Under the pieces are notes generated by a model. It ran no database searches. It was not told the origin of the DNA and saw only the letters and a list, made by a program, of their open reading frames with translations. From Streptomyces sp. ICBB 8177 (GTDB lineage: Bacteria; Actinomycetota; Actinomycetes; Streptomycetales; Streptomycetaceae), in NCBI RefSeq assembly GCF_003144095.1, contig NZ_NSKH01000023.1, positions 779,611-843,610 on the forward strand: a stretch of DNA of 64,000 nucleotides, written 5' to 3'. Both the position numbers and the translations under genes were made by a program. Positions 32,597-41,172 of the stretch are shown here, in pieces (within the stretch, counting starts at the first letter, position 1; every line of letters starts with the position of its first letter).

Positions 32597-35428
32597 ATGC
32601 GACGACGTATCCTCGGGCTGAGAGCAGCCGCCCTGACCGCGCTGCTCGCGCTGGGGACCGGCCTGGTCGTCCCCGCGCAGCAGGCGGTGGGCGCGGCGGC
32701 CGCCACCAACGACTACTGCCAGGGCCAGTGTTCGGACATCCTGCCCCCCGGTGAGAACGGCAACGCCACGCTCGCCGACATCCTCGCCAACAAGGCGCTC
32801 GGCACCCATCCCGCGCACAGCGACGACCAACTCGGGCCCTACGACTCGCTGTCCGACGACTACGGCTCGCTGACCGACTCGTCCATCGACCAGTTCTTCA
32901 ACGACTCCTCGTTCGGCGTCCCGGCCGCCGACGTCGCGTCGGTGGAGAGCCCCCGCTCCGACGTCACCATCACCCGCGACAAGGCCACCGGCGTCCCGCA
33001 CATCCTGGGCACCACCCGCTCCGGCACCGAGTTCGGCGCCGGGTACGCGGCGGCCGAGGACCGGCTGTGGCTGATGGACCTCTTCCGGCACGTCGGCCGC
33101 GGCCAGCTGACCTCGTTCGCCGGTGGCGCCGCCGCCAACCAGGGCCTGGAACAGCAGTTCTACCAGGCCGCCCCCTACACCGAGGCCGACCTGCAGGCCC
33201 AGGTCGACCGGATCGCCAACGACAACGGAGCCCGCGGCAAGCAGGCCCTCGCCGACGCCCAGGCCTACGTGGACGGCATCAACGCCTACATCGACAAGGC
33301 GAAGGCGGGCCGCTACTTCCCCGGCGAGTACGACCTGACCGGCCACATGAACGCCATCACCAACGCCGGGACCATCGACCACTTCACCGTCACCGACCTG
33401 ATCGCGCTCGCCTCCGTCATCGGAGCGCTGTTCGGTTCGGGGGGCGGCGGCGAGGTGCAGAACGCGCTGTCGCTCGAGGCCGCGCAGGCCAAGTACGGCG
33501 TGACCGAGGGCACCAAGGTCTGGGAGTCCTTCCGGGAGGCCAACGACCCGGAGGCGGTGCTCACCGTCCACGACGGCCAGAGCTTCCCCTACGCCGAGTC
33601 GCCGGCGAACCCGCAGGGCGTCGCCATGCCCGACCCCGGCTCCGTCGTGCAGGAACCGCTGGTCTACGACCGCACCGGCTCCGCCGCCGCCGAGCAGAAG
33701 TCGGCCACCCACACCCCGCCGAAATCACCTGTCAAGGCGCCGGCGAAGCTGAAGAAGGCGCAGGGCATCTTCGACGACGGGGTGCTCCCCGCCGACCTGC
33801 TGACCAACCCGCGCAAGGGCATGTCCAACGCCCTCGTGGTCTCCGGCGCGCACACCGCCAGCGGCCACCCGGTCGCCGTCTTCGGCCCGCAGACCGGCTA
33901 CTTCGCGCCGCAACTGCTGATGCTGGAGGAACTCCAGGGCCCGGGGATCGACGCCCGGGGCGCCGCGTTCGCAGGCCTCAGCCTCTACGTGGAACTGGGG
34001 CGCGGCGAGGACTACGCGTGGAGCGCGACCTCCGGTGAGCAGGACGTCACCGACACCTACGCCGTCCAGCTGTGCGACCCCGACGGCGGCACGCCGACCA
34101 CGGCGGACGACTACTACCTCTACCACGGCACGTGCACGCCGTTCCAGGAACTCCAGCAGGCCGACTCCTGGTCCCCGACGCTCGCCGACTCCACCGCCGC
34201 GGGCGGGTACACGATGCGGATGTACCGCACCAATTACGGCCTGGTGACGGCCAGAGCGACGGTCGGCGGCAAACCCGTCGCCTACACCTCGCTGCGCAGT
34301 TCGTACATGCACGAGGCCGACTCGATCATCGGCTTCCAGATGCTCAACGACCCCGGCTACGTGCACGATCCGGCGAGCTTCCAGAGCGCCGTGCAGCACA
34401 TCAACTACACCTTCAACTGGTTCTACGCCGACTCCGAGCACACCGCGTACTACAACTCCGGCAACAACCCGGTGCGGGCGGCGGGCGTCGACCCGTCGCT
34501 GCCGGTGACGGCCGAGCCGCAGTACGAGTGGCAGGGCTTCGACCCGTCCACCAACACCGCCGACTACACCCCGCCCGCGCAGCACCCGCAGTCGGTGGAC
34601 CAGGACTACTACATCTCCTGGAACAACAAGCAGGCCAAGGACTACGCCTCCGCCAACTTCGGCGACGGCTCGGTGCACCGGGCCAACCTGCTGGACGCGC
34701 GCGTCAAGAAGCTCGTGCAGGCGGGCGGCGTCACCCGGGCCTCGCTCACCCAGGCGATGGAGGACGCGGCCGTCACCGACCTGCGCGGCGAGGACGTACT
34801 ACCCGACCTGCTCGCCGTGCTGCACAGTTCACCCATCACCGATCCGCAACTGTCCAACGACGTACAGGAGTTGCAGAACTGGCTGAACGACGGCGCCAAG
34901 CGCCGCGAGACCTCGCCCGGCTCGCACACCTACGCCGACTCCGACGCCGTCCGCATCATGGACGCCTGGTGGCCGCTGCTGGTCAAGGCGGAGTTCGAAC
35001 CGGGGCTCGGCAGCGACCTGTACACCGCGCTCACGGACAACCTCACGGTGGACGAGTCGCCGTCCGCCGGACACGGCCCCACCGGCAGCCACGCGGGCAG
35101 CTCCTTCCAGTACGGCTGGTGGAGCTACGTCGACAAGGACCTGCGGGCGGTGCTGGGCAAGCCGGTACAGGGCGGCCTGGCGCAGAAGTTCTGCGGCGGC
35201 GGCGACCTCGCCTCCTGCCAGTCCACCTTGCTGACCACGCTCGGACAGGCCGCGGCCACCCCGGCGACCACGGTCTACCCGGGTGACTCCACCGGCTGCT
35301 CGGCCGGCGACCAGTGGTGCGCCGACAGCATCGAGCAGCGCCCGCTGGGCGGCATCAGCCAGAACCGCATCTCCTGGCAGAACCGCCCCACCTTCCAGCA
35401 GGTCGTCGAGTTCCCCTCGCACCGCTGA
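32597..35428 (+). CDS. Secreted penicillin acylase-family N-terminal-nucleophile hydrolase
   Basis: A 943-residue precursor. A signal peptide (about 1-36) is followed by the alpha-subunit region (SDVTITRDKATGVPHILGTT, GYAAAEDRLWLMDLFRH) and, after a spacer, the beta-subunit beginning at S410 in KGMSNALVVSG, the expected self-cleavage nucleophile; GPQTGYFAPQL and the later YNSGNNPVR fit the family. These enzymes cleave acyl amides such as beta-lactams or N-acyl homoserine lactones outside the cell. ATG 32597 has GGGAGGAG 5 nt upstream. It is longer than the 750-860 residues of well-known acylases. The substrate is not predictable. Confidence 0.9.
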   Translation: MRRRILGLRAAALTALLALGTGLVVPAQQAVGAAAATNDYCQGQCSDILPPGENGNATLADILANKALGTHPAHSDDQLGPYDSLSDDYGSLTDSSIDQFFNDSSFGVPAADVASVESPRSDVTITRDKATGVPHILGTTRSGTEFGAGYAAAEDRLWLMDLFRHVGRGQLTSFAGGAAANQGLEQQFYQAAPYTEADLQAQVDRIANDNGARGKQALADAQAYVDGINAYIDKAKAGRYFPGEYDLTGHMNAITNAGTIDHFTVTDLIALASVIGALFGSGGGGEVQNALSLEAAQAKYGVTEGTKVWESFREANDPEAVLTVHDGQSFPYAESPANPQGVAMPDPGSVVQEPLVYDRTGSAAAEQKSATHTPPKSPVKAPAKLKKAQGIFDDGVLPADLLTNPRKGMSNALVVSGAHTASGHPVAVFGPQTGYFAPQLLMLEELQGPGIDARGAAFAGLSLYVELGRGEDYAWSATSGEQDVTDTYAVQLCDPDGGTPTTADDYYLYHGTCTPFQELQQADSWSPTLADSTAAGGYTMRMYRTNYGLVTARATVGGKPVAYTSLRSSYMHEADSIIGFQMLNDPGYVHDPASFQSAVQHINYTFNWFYADSEHTAYYNSGNNPVRAAGVDPSLPVTAEPQYEWQGFDPSTNTADYTPPAQHPQSVDQDYYISWNNKQAKDYASANFGDGSVHRANLLDARVKKLVQAGGVTRASLTQAMEDAAVTDLRGEDVLPDLLAVLHSSPITDPQLSNDVQELQNWLNDGAKRRETSPGSHTYADSDAVRIMDAWWPLLVKAEFEPGLGSDLYTALTDNLTVDESPSAGHGPTGSHAGSSFQYGWWSYVDKDLRAVLGKPVQGGLAQKFCGGGDLASCQSTLLTTLGQAAATPATTVYPGDSTGCSAGDQWCADSIEQRPLGGISQNRISWQNRPTFQQVVEFPSHR

Positions 35429-35448
35429 CGGCCTCACGACGCAGGACA

Positions 35449-35495
35449 ACGGCCCGGTACCGTGCGGCAGTTCACGCCGTACGGCACCGGGCCGT
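35449..35495. terminator. Terminator hairpin between two convergent genes
   Basis: Fifteen-base arms at 35449-35463 and 35481-35495 pair with a single mismatch (ACGGCCCGGT...ACCGGGCCGT), loop 17 nt. It lies 20 bp after the acylase and 14 bp beyond the 3' end of the convergent gene, so it can act in both directions. Confidence 0.8.
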
Positions 35496-35508
35496 CCTCT
35501 TCCGCGGC

Positions 35509-36693
35509 CTACCGCATGATCCGGGCCGCCCGCAGCACCACCCGGGCCAGGTCCGCGTGGCAGACGTCGAGGTGGGCGCCGACCGGCGGGCAGCCGTTGC
35601 GCACCACCGACGAGGCGTCCACGCTCACCCGCCCGCTGTCCGGGAACCGCCGCGTCACGCTCGGCGCGGTCGCGGCCAGCGGCAGTCGCACGGCCTCCTG
35701 CGCCAGCCCCGCGTAGCCCACCGCCCGCGGGCCTTCCGGTGTCCCCGTCACCCGCGACGCGATCGGGTACAGCACTCCGAGCCAGTCGTCGTGCCGGGAA
35801 TGGCAGACCACCACGGGTCCGGCGACCCGCCGCTCCACCCCCCGCAACTCCTCCTCCGTCAGCGGCGCCTGAAGGAGCGTCAGCGACCCGGCCGGCCGCA
35901 GGGCCGAGCGCGCCGCGGACGCCGCCAGGGCCGCGCCGAATCCGTGGCCCAGCAGGTGGACCCGGGTGCCCGCGGCGTCCCTGGCCAGCCGTCCCAGCGC
36001 CGGGCCGAGCCCCACCTCGCCCGCGTGGGCACCGCGTCGCAGCATCAGCCCGTACGCCGCCTGCCGCAGCACCTCGCGCGCGCCGCTCCACAGCCGCGCG
36101 AAGGGGTCACCCGGCAGCCGCGCCCCGGTGCGCTCCAGCGCGCCCGCGAACTCCTCGTACACCCGGGCGGGCAGGTCGTTGAGCATCGCCAGCGGTGGCT
36201 CGCCGGACAGCTTGCGCACCAGGCCGAGGAACTCCGCCAACCGCGCCTGCGACAGCGGCCGTTCGCGCAGCAGTCCGTTCATCCTCCGCAAGGACTCGGT
36301 GTGTTCGGGGAACAGGGCCACCAGGCCGTCCAGGGTCTCGGCCGCCACACCGCGCTCCAGCGCCATGTTGGCCGCCTGGTCGGCGAAGGCGTTCGGCTTG
36401 TGGTCCACCGCGGGCTCCTCGGCGAACCGCAGCGACGGCCAGAACACCCCGGCGTACCCCACCCGCGCCGAGGTGCCGTCCCGCACCAGCAGTGCCGGGA
36501 ACGGCGTGAAGAAGCGGCGCAGCAGCCGCGTGGTGGTCGTGTGGTCGTTGTTCCAGCCGTGCGCGAAGACGACCAGATCGGTCAGCCTGCGCTCGCGCAC
36601 CCCTCTGGCCAGGGCGTCCCGGCGCGCCGGGTCCAGCGCCCCCGAGGCGTCCACGGCCAGTTCCCAGTACGGCTCCACCCCGATGCCCGCCAT
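35509..36693 (-). CDS. Alpha/beta-hydrolase-like protein with Gly in place of the nucleophile Ser
   Basis: A 394-residue protein. LTDLVVFAHGWNNDHTTTTRLLRRF is an oxyanion-hole strand and VHLLGHGFGAALAASAARSAL is a nucleophile elbow, GHxFG, where Ser is expected but the codon is GGA, giving G251. A later VVCHSRHDDW segment fits the acid region of the fold. The protein may therefore be catalytically dead, a binding protein, or use another residue. ATG 36693 has no good ribosome site; a GATGAT hexamer 6 nt upstream might mean a leaderless start. Longer frames to 37074 run antisense to the next gene. Confidence 0.7.
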   Translation of the reverse strand: MAGIGVEPYWELAVDASGALDPARRDALARGVRERRLTDLVVFAHGWNNDHTTTTRLLRRFFTPFPALLVRDGTSARVGYAGVFWPSLRFAEEPAVDHKPNAFADQAANMALERGVAAETLDGLVALFPEHTESLRRMNGLLRERPLSQARLAEFLGLVRKLSGEPPLAMLNDLPARVYEEFAGALERTGARLPGDPFARLWSGAREVLRQAAYGLMLRRGAHAGEVGLGPALGRLARDAAGTRVHLLGHGFGAALAASAARSALRPAGSLTLLQAPLTEEELRGVERRVAGPVVVCHSRHDDWLGVLYPIASRVTGTPEGPRAVGYAGLAQEAVRLPLAATAPSVTRRFPDSGRVSVDASSVVRNGCPPVGAHLDVCHADLARVVLRAARIMR

Positions 36694-36776
36694 GAGCGCA
36701 TCATCGCGGCAGCGGGCGGTCCCGGCCAGGGGGCGCGGCGCATTCCGCCCGGTCCCGGCCCTTCCGGGGGCGCCGA

Positions 36777-36792
36777 CCGACCGCTTAGTATG
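36777..36792 (+). promoter_or_regulatory. TetR-like site A at the SDR/CoA ligase operon promoter
   Basis: CCGACCGCTTAGTATG overlaps the -10-like TAGTAT (36786-36791). It matches sites at 39343 and 45554 (consensus CCGACCRSTYRGTATG). A weak -35 TTCCGG lies 18 bp upstream. Confidence 0.6.
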
Positions 36793-36835
36793 TCCGGCGG
36801 ACGGGGTGGTCCGACCAACCGAAGGGACGCCAAAC

Positions 36836-37615
36836 GTGGGCGCGCACCAGGGAACACGGGTCTTCGTCAGCGGCGCGGGCCGCGGCATCGGTGCCGCGCT
36901 CGCCAGACGGTTCGCGGCCGAGGGCGCCCGGGTCGCCGTCAACGACCTGGACGCGGACGCCGCCGGGGCGGTCGCCGAGGAGATCGGCGGTGTCGCGGTC
37001 CCCGGCGACGCGGCGGGCGAGCAGGGCGTCGCCGACCTGGTCAAGCAGGCCACCGCGGCACTCGGCGGCGGCATCGAGGTCTACTGCGCCAACGCCGGAG
37101 TCCCCACCGGCGGCGGTCCCGAAGCGCCCGAGGAGGACTGGGCGCTGGCCTGGGACGTCAACGTGATGGCCCACGTGCGCGCCGCCCGGATCCTGCTCCC
37201 GGAGTGGCTGGAGCGCGGCGAGGGCCGGTTCGTGGCGACCGTCTCGGCGGCCGGGCTGCTGACCATGGTCGGTGCCGCGCCCTACTCGGTCACCAAGCAC
37301 GGCGCCTACGCCTTCGCCGAGTGGCTGTCGCTGACCTACCGGCACCGCGGCGTCCACGTGCACGCGATCTGCCCGCAGGGGGTGCGCACCGACATGCTCG
37401 CGGTCACCGGCGAGGCGGGCGACCTCGTGCTGCGGCCCACCGCCATCGAGCCCGAGCAGGTCGCCGACGCGCTGCTCACCGGCATCGCCGAGGACCGCTT
37501 CCTGATCCTGCCGCACCCGGAGGTCGGCGACTACTACGCGGTCCGCGCGAGCGACCCGGGCCGCTGGCTGGGCGGTATGAACAAGGTGCAGCGGAAGCTG
37601 GAGGGCCAGGCATGA
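36836..37615 (+). CDS. Short-chain dehydrogenase/reductase (SDR)
   Basis: A 259-residue classical SDR: TGxxxGIG cofactor motif as SGAGRGIGAALAR, NAG motif in YCANAGVPTGGG, active-site Ser in ATVSAAGLL, and Tyr/Lys in YSVTKHG. The substrate is unknown, but the gene is co-transcribed with an acyl-CoA ligase that overlaps its stop (ATGA), which points to oxidation or reduction of a hydroxyacyl or fatty intermediate. GTG 36836 has GAAGGGA about 8 nt upstream. Confidence 0.93.
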   Translation: MGAHQGTRVFVSGAGRGIGAALARRFAAEGARVAVNDLDADAAGAVAEEIGGVAVPGDAAGEQGVADLVKQATAALGGGIEVYCANAGVPTGGGPEAPEEDWALAWDVNVMAHVRAARILLPEWLERGEGRFVATVSAAGLLTMVGAAPYSVTKHGAYAFAEWLSLTYRHRGVHVHAICPQGVRTDMLAVTGEAGDLVLRPTAIEPEQVADALLTGIAEDRFLILPHPEVGDYYAVRASDPGRWLGGMNKVQRKLEGQA

Positions 37616-39339
37616 CGAAGGCGACCGACAGCGCGGGCCCCACCTACGCGGACCGCCCCTGGCGGCGGCACTTCGCGCCCGAACTCCTCGCGCTGCCCGA
37701 GCCCCCGCCCTCCGTGCTCGACGCCTTCCGCGCCTCCGCCGCCCGGGTGCCGGACCGCCTCGCGATCGCCTACTTCGACGGCCGTCTGACGTACCGTCAA
37801 CTGGACGAGCTGAGCGACGGGCTGGCGGCGTACCTCGCGGAGCGCGGCTTCCGGCGCGGTGACCGGCTGGCGATCGTGCAGCAGAACACCCCGCAGTTCG
37901 TCCTCGCGCTGCTGGGCGCGTGGAAGGCGGGCGGCGTCGTGGTGCCCGTCAACCCCATGTACAAGGAGCGCGAGATATCCCACGTGCTGCGGGACGCGGG
38001 AGTCGTCGCGCTCGTCTGCCACGAACGCGACTGGCACTCCCACATCCGCGCCGCCGCTCAGGGCTCCGGGTTGCGCGTGCCGCTGGTCACCAGCGCACTC
38101 GACCTCCAGACCCGCGACGACCAACGCCTCTTCGCCGGCCACGAACGCCTGTCGGCCGACGACGCCGACGACCTGCTGACCGTCGCGCGCACCACGAAGG
38201 CCGAGCCGCCCGCCGATCCCCGGTTCGGGCCCGGCGACACCGCGTTGATCAGCTACACCTCCGGCACCTCCGGCACCCCGAAGGGCGCCCTGAACACCCA
38301 CGGCAACATCGCGTACAACGCCCACCGCCAGGGCCACGTGCTCGGGCTGCCGGACGGCGCCGTGATCTTCGCCCTCGCGCCGCTGTTCCACATCACCGGC
38401 ATGGTCTGCCAGCTGTCAGCCGCCCTGACCTCCGGCGACGCCGTGGCACTGGCGTACCGCTTCGAGCCGGGCGTGGTGCTCGACGCCGTCCGCGAACACC
38501 GGCCCGCCTACATGGTCGGCCCGTCCACCGCCTACATGGCGCTGATGGCGCGCGCCGACGCCACCGCCGAGGACTTCGCCTGCTTCCAGGTGCTCAGCTC
38601 CGGCGGGGCGCCGCTGCCGCCCGCGATCGTCGCGGAGTTCCGCCGCCGCTTCGGCCACTACATCCGCAACGGCTACGGGCTCACCGAGTGCACCGCGCCG
38701 TGCGCCTCCGTGCCGCCGGGCCTGGAGGCGCCGCTCGACCCGGAGTCGGGCACGCTCGCCGTCGGCGTACCGGGGCCCGACACCGACGTGCGCATCGTGG
38801 ACGACTCCGGTCACGACGTGCCGTTCGGCGAACGCGGCGAGATCGCGGTGCGTGGACCGATGGTCGTGCCCGGTTACTGGCAGCGGCCCGAGGAGTCGGC
38901 CGCCGCGATGCCGGACGGCGAACTGCGCACCGGCGACATCGGGTTCATGGACACCGACGGCTGGCTCTACGTCGTCGACCGCAAGAAGGACATGATCAAC
39001 GCCTCCGGCTTCAAGGTCTGGCCGCGCGAGGTCGAGGACGTCCTCTACACCCACCCCGCGGTGCGCGAGGCCGCGGTGGTCGGCGTGCCCGACGCGTACC
39101 GGGGCGAGACGGTGAAGGCGTACGTGAGCCTCAAGCCCGGTGCGACCGCCGACCCCGCCGAGATCGCCGCGTACTGCAAGGAACGGCTCGCCGCCTACAA
39201 GTACCCGCGCGAGGTCGAACTCCTGCCGGACCTGCCCAAGACGGCCACCGGCAAGATCCTGCGGCGGCAACTGCGCGACCAGGGGGGCGCAGCGGCGAAG
39301 GGAGCGCCCGGCCAGGCGCCGACGCAGCGGGAGGCATAG
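37612..39339 (+). CDS. Acyl-CoA ligase (fatty acid-CoA ligase family)
   Basis: A 575-residue adenylating enzyme that activates a carboxylic acid to acyl-CoA with ATP. The P-loop is YTSGTSGTPKG starting at Y215, the second motif is YGLTECT, and TGDIGF and DRKKDMINASGFKVWPREVE follow, ending with the catalytic lysine K548 in TGKILRRQL. The start overlaps the SDR stop by 4 bp. It likely feeds the beta-oxidation-type genes of this region. The substrate chain length is not predictable. Confidence 0.94.
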   Translation: MTKATDSAGPTYADRPWRRHFAPELLALPEPPPSVLDAFRASAARVPDRLAIAYFDGRLTYRQLDELSDGLAAYLAERGFRRGDRLAIVQQNTPQFVLALLGAWKAGGVVVPVNPMYKEREISHVLRDAGVVALVCHERDWHSHIRAAAQGSGLRVPLVTSALDLQTRDDQRLFAGHERLSADDADDLLTVARTTKAEPPADPRFGPGDTALISYTSGTSGTPKGALNTHGNIAYNAHRQGHVLGLPDGAVIFALAPLFHITGMVCQLSAALTSGDAVALAYRFEPGVVLDAVREHRPAYMVGPSTAYMALMARADATAEDFACFQVLSSGGAPLPPAIVAEFRRRFGHYIRNGYGLTECTAPCASVPPGLEAPLDPESGTLAVGVPGPDTDVRIVDDSGHDVPFGERGEIAVRGPMVVPGYWQRPEESAAAMPDGELRTGDIGFMDTDGWLYVVDRKKDMINASGFKVWPREVEDVLYTHPAVREAAVVGVPDAYRGETVKAYVSLKPGATADPAEIAAYCKERLAAYKYPREVELLPDLPKTATGKILRRQLRDQGGAAAKGAPGQAPTQREA

Positions 39340-39342
39340 ATC

Positions 39343-39358
39343 CGTACCGGTCGGTATG
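39343..39358 (+). promoter_or_regulatory. TetR-like site B upstream of the TetR gene
   Basis: CGTACCGGTCGGTATG, sharing the 10-mer GTCGGTATGC with the site at 45561. It lies just upstream of a 13-bp hairpin in the TetR leader and may mediate autoregulation. Confidence 0.6.
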
Positions 39359-39361
39359 CTG

Positions 39362-39395
39362 GCCCGGCGGTCCGGGATCACGCGGACCGCCGGGC
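39362..39395. terminator. Perfect 13-bp hairpin between CoA ligase and TetR genes
   Basis: GCCCGGCGGTCCG (39362-39374) pairs with CGGACCGCCGGGC (39383-39395), loop 8 nt. It can terminate the ligase operon and, being downstream of site B, would also form in the TetR leader. Confidence 0.7.
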
Positions 39396-39411
39396 GAGAG
39401 GGGACCGGAAC

Positions 39412-40011
39412 ATGGCGGAGAGCGCAGGGACCAGGGCGAGCGCGGCGGTGCCGCGGCGGCTGCTGGCCGAGGCCACCCGGCTCTTCGCCGAACGCGGCTT
39501 CGACCGCACCTCCGTCCAGGAGATCGTCGAGGCCGCGGGCGTGACCAAGGGCGCGCTCTACCACTACTTCGGCAGCAAGGACGACCTGCTGCACGAGGTC
39601 TACGCCCGGGTGCTGCGCCTTCAGACGGAGCGCCTGGAGCGGATCGCGGCGGGCGGCGGGAGCGTGGCGCAGCGGCTGCGCGCCGCCGCGGCCGACGTCG
39701 TGGTCACCAGCATCGAGAACCTGGACGACACCAAGATCTTCTTCCGCTCGATGCACCAGCTCAGCCCCGAGAAGCAGAAGGCGGTACGGGCGGACCGGCG
39801 CCGCTACCACGAGCGGTTCCGCGCCCTGGTGGAGGAAGGACAGCGCGAGGGCGTCTTCCGCGCCGAACTGCGCCCCGACCTCGTCGTGGACTACTTCTTC
39901 GGCTCGGTGCACCACCTCGGCACCTGGTACCGCGAGGACGGCCCGCTCGACGCCGAGCAGGTCGCCTCGGACTTCGCGGACATGCTGCTGTACTCGGTAC
40001 GGCGGCCCTGA
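39412..40011 (+). CDS. TetR-family regulator
   Basis: A 199-residue protein; helix-turn-helix at about 14-62 (AEATRLFAERGFDRTSVQEI, GVTKGALYHYFGSKDDLL) and a C-terminal ligand domain (TSIENLDDTKIFFRSMHQLS) resembling KstR2/FadR-type regulators of lipid catabolism. It is likely the factor that binds the related sites at 36777, 39343 and 45554. ATG 39412 has GAGAGGGG upstream; the quinone oxidoreductase gene starts 18 bp after its stop and is probably co-transcribed. Confidence 0.9.
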   Translation: MAESAGTRASAAVPRRLLAEATRLFAERGFDRTSVQEIVEAAGVTKGALYHYFGSKDDLLHEVYARVLRLQTERLERIAAGGGSVAQRLRAAAADVVVTSIENLDDTKIFFRSMHQLSPEKQKAVRADRRRYHERFRALVEEGQREGVFRAELRPDLVVDYFFGSVHHLGTWYREDGPLDAEQVASDFADMLLYSVRRP

Positions 40012-40029
40012 CGTTACGGAGAACCGGCA

Positions 40030-41013
40030 GTGAAGGCATGGCGAGTCCACAGCAACGGCGAACCGCGTGCGGCGATGCGCCTGGACGAGGTGGAACGGCC
40101 CACGGCCGGCCCCGGGCAGGTGCTGGTGAGGGTGCGCGCGGCGAACGTCAACTTCCCCGACGCGCTGCTGTGCCGGGGCCAGTACCAGATCAGGCCGCCG
40201 CTGCCGTTCACCCCCGGCGTGGAGCTGTGCGGCGAGGTGGTCACCGCCGAGCCGTCCACCGGTTTCCGCGAGGGCGACCGCGTCATCTCCCCGGCCGCGC
40301 TGCCCGGTGGCGCCTTCGCCGAGTACGCGGTGGTGGACGCCGCGACCGTGCTGGCCGCGCCCGAGGCCCTTGACGACGCCGAGGCTGCCGCCCTGCACAT
40401 CGGCTACCAGACCGGCTGGTTCGGGCTGCACCGCAGGGCCGCGCTGAAGGCGGGGGAGACGCTGCTGGTGCACGCCGCCGCCGGCGGAGTGGGCAGCGCC
40501 GCCGTGCAGTTGGGCAAGGCGGCCGGCGCCACGGTCATCGGCGTCGCGGGCGGCCCCGGCAAGGCGGACGTCGCGCGGAAGCTGGGCTGCGACGTGGTGG
40601 TCGACCGGCGCTCGGAGGACTTCGTGGCCGTGGTCAAGGAGGTCACCGGCGGGCGCGGCGCCGACGTGGTCTACGACCCGGTCGGCGGCGAGGCGTACAC
40701 CCGCTCCACCAAGTGCGTCGCGTTCGAGGGCCGCATCGTGGTGGTCGGCTTCACCAGCGGCACGATCCCGGCGCCCGGCCTCAACCACGCGCTGGTGAAG
40801 AACTACGCGATCCTGGGCCTGCACTGGGGCCTGTACAACACCCACGACCCGGCCGCGATCCGCCACTGCCACGAGGAGCTGACCCGCCTCGCGACCGACG
40901 GCGCGGTCCGCCCGCTGGTCAGCGAGCGCGTCCCGCTGACCGGCGCGGCCGACGCGGTGCAGCGCGTCGCGGACGGCACGACGACCGGCCGGGTGGTCGT
41001 CGTCAACGACTGA
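40030..41013 (+). CDS. NADPH:quinone oxidoreductase-like MDR enzyme
   Basis: A 327-residue zinc-free medium-chain reductase. GEPRAAMRLDEVERPTAG and the AANVNFPDALLCRGQYQ segment are typical of the quinone oxidoreductase branch; no structural zinc cysteines are present. VHAAAGGVGSAAVQLGKAAGATVIG is the nucleotide-binding motif, consistent with NADPH. It follows the TetR gene in the same operon. Its stop codon lies in a 16-bp unit that is repeated once just downstream. Confidence 0.92.
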   Translation: MKAWRVHSNGEPRAAMRLDEVERPTAGPGQVLVRVRAANVNFPDALLCRGQYQIRPPLPFTPGVELCGEVVTAEPSTGFREGDRVISPAALPGGAFAEYAVVDAATVLAAPEALDDAEAAALHIGYQTGWFGLHRRAALKAGETLLVHAAAGGVGSAAVQLGKAAGATVIGVAGGPGKADVARKLGCDVVVDRRSEDFVAVVKEVTGGRGADVVYDPVGGEAYTRSTKCVAFEGRIVVVGFTSGTIPAPGLNHALVKNYAILGLHWGLYNTHDPAAIRHCHEELTRLATDGAVRPLVSERVPLTGAADAVQRVADGTTTGRVVVVND

Positions 41014-41030
41014 ACGTCGTCAACGACTGA
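40998..41030. repeat. 16-bp tandem duplication across the stop codon
   Basis: CGTCGTCAACGACTGA is present at 40998-41013, where it encodes the C-terminus and TGA, and again at 41015-41030 after one A. Each copy contains the inverted repeat GTCGT-CA-ACGAC. Confidence 0.9.
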
Positions 41031-41047
41031 GCAGTCAACGCGCTTGC

Positions 41048-41073
41048 GGAGGGCCGCCGTTGGGCGGCCCTCC
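41048..41073. terminator. Terminator hairpin after the quinone oxidoreductase gene
   Basis: GGAGGGCCGCC-GTTG-GGCGGCCCTCC, a perfect 11-bp stem with a 4-nt loop, followed by CCGTTT. It separates this operon from the ArsR-MFS pair. Confidence 0.85.
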
Positions 41074-41125
41074 GCCGTTTCGCACGGCAACGAGCACCGC
41101 GCCGAAAAGATGCGGGGACTTCTTA

Positions 41126-41166
41126 GCAGAGAACTCTATGCAGAGACTTCTCTGCACCCGTACGCT
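41126..41166 (+). promoter_or_regulatory. Two adjacent ArsR operators and leaderless -10
   Basis: GCAGAGA-CT-TCTCTGC (41140-41155) is a perfect 7-bp inverted repeat; a second copy GCAGAGA-AC-TCTATGC (41126-41141) overlaps it by two bases, one mismatch. TACGCT (41161-41166) is 6 nt before ATG 41173. The operators fill the space where polymerase would bind. Confidence 0.8.
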
Positions 41167-41172
41167 GCCGCC

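Noticed and set aside
31646-33712. Long minus-strand frame of 688 codons over the acylase N-terminus
   Set aside because: The upper part runs antisense to the strongly supported acylase and is low-complexity. Only the region up to 32386 has a ribosome site and coherent sequence.
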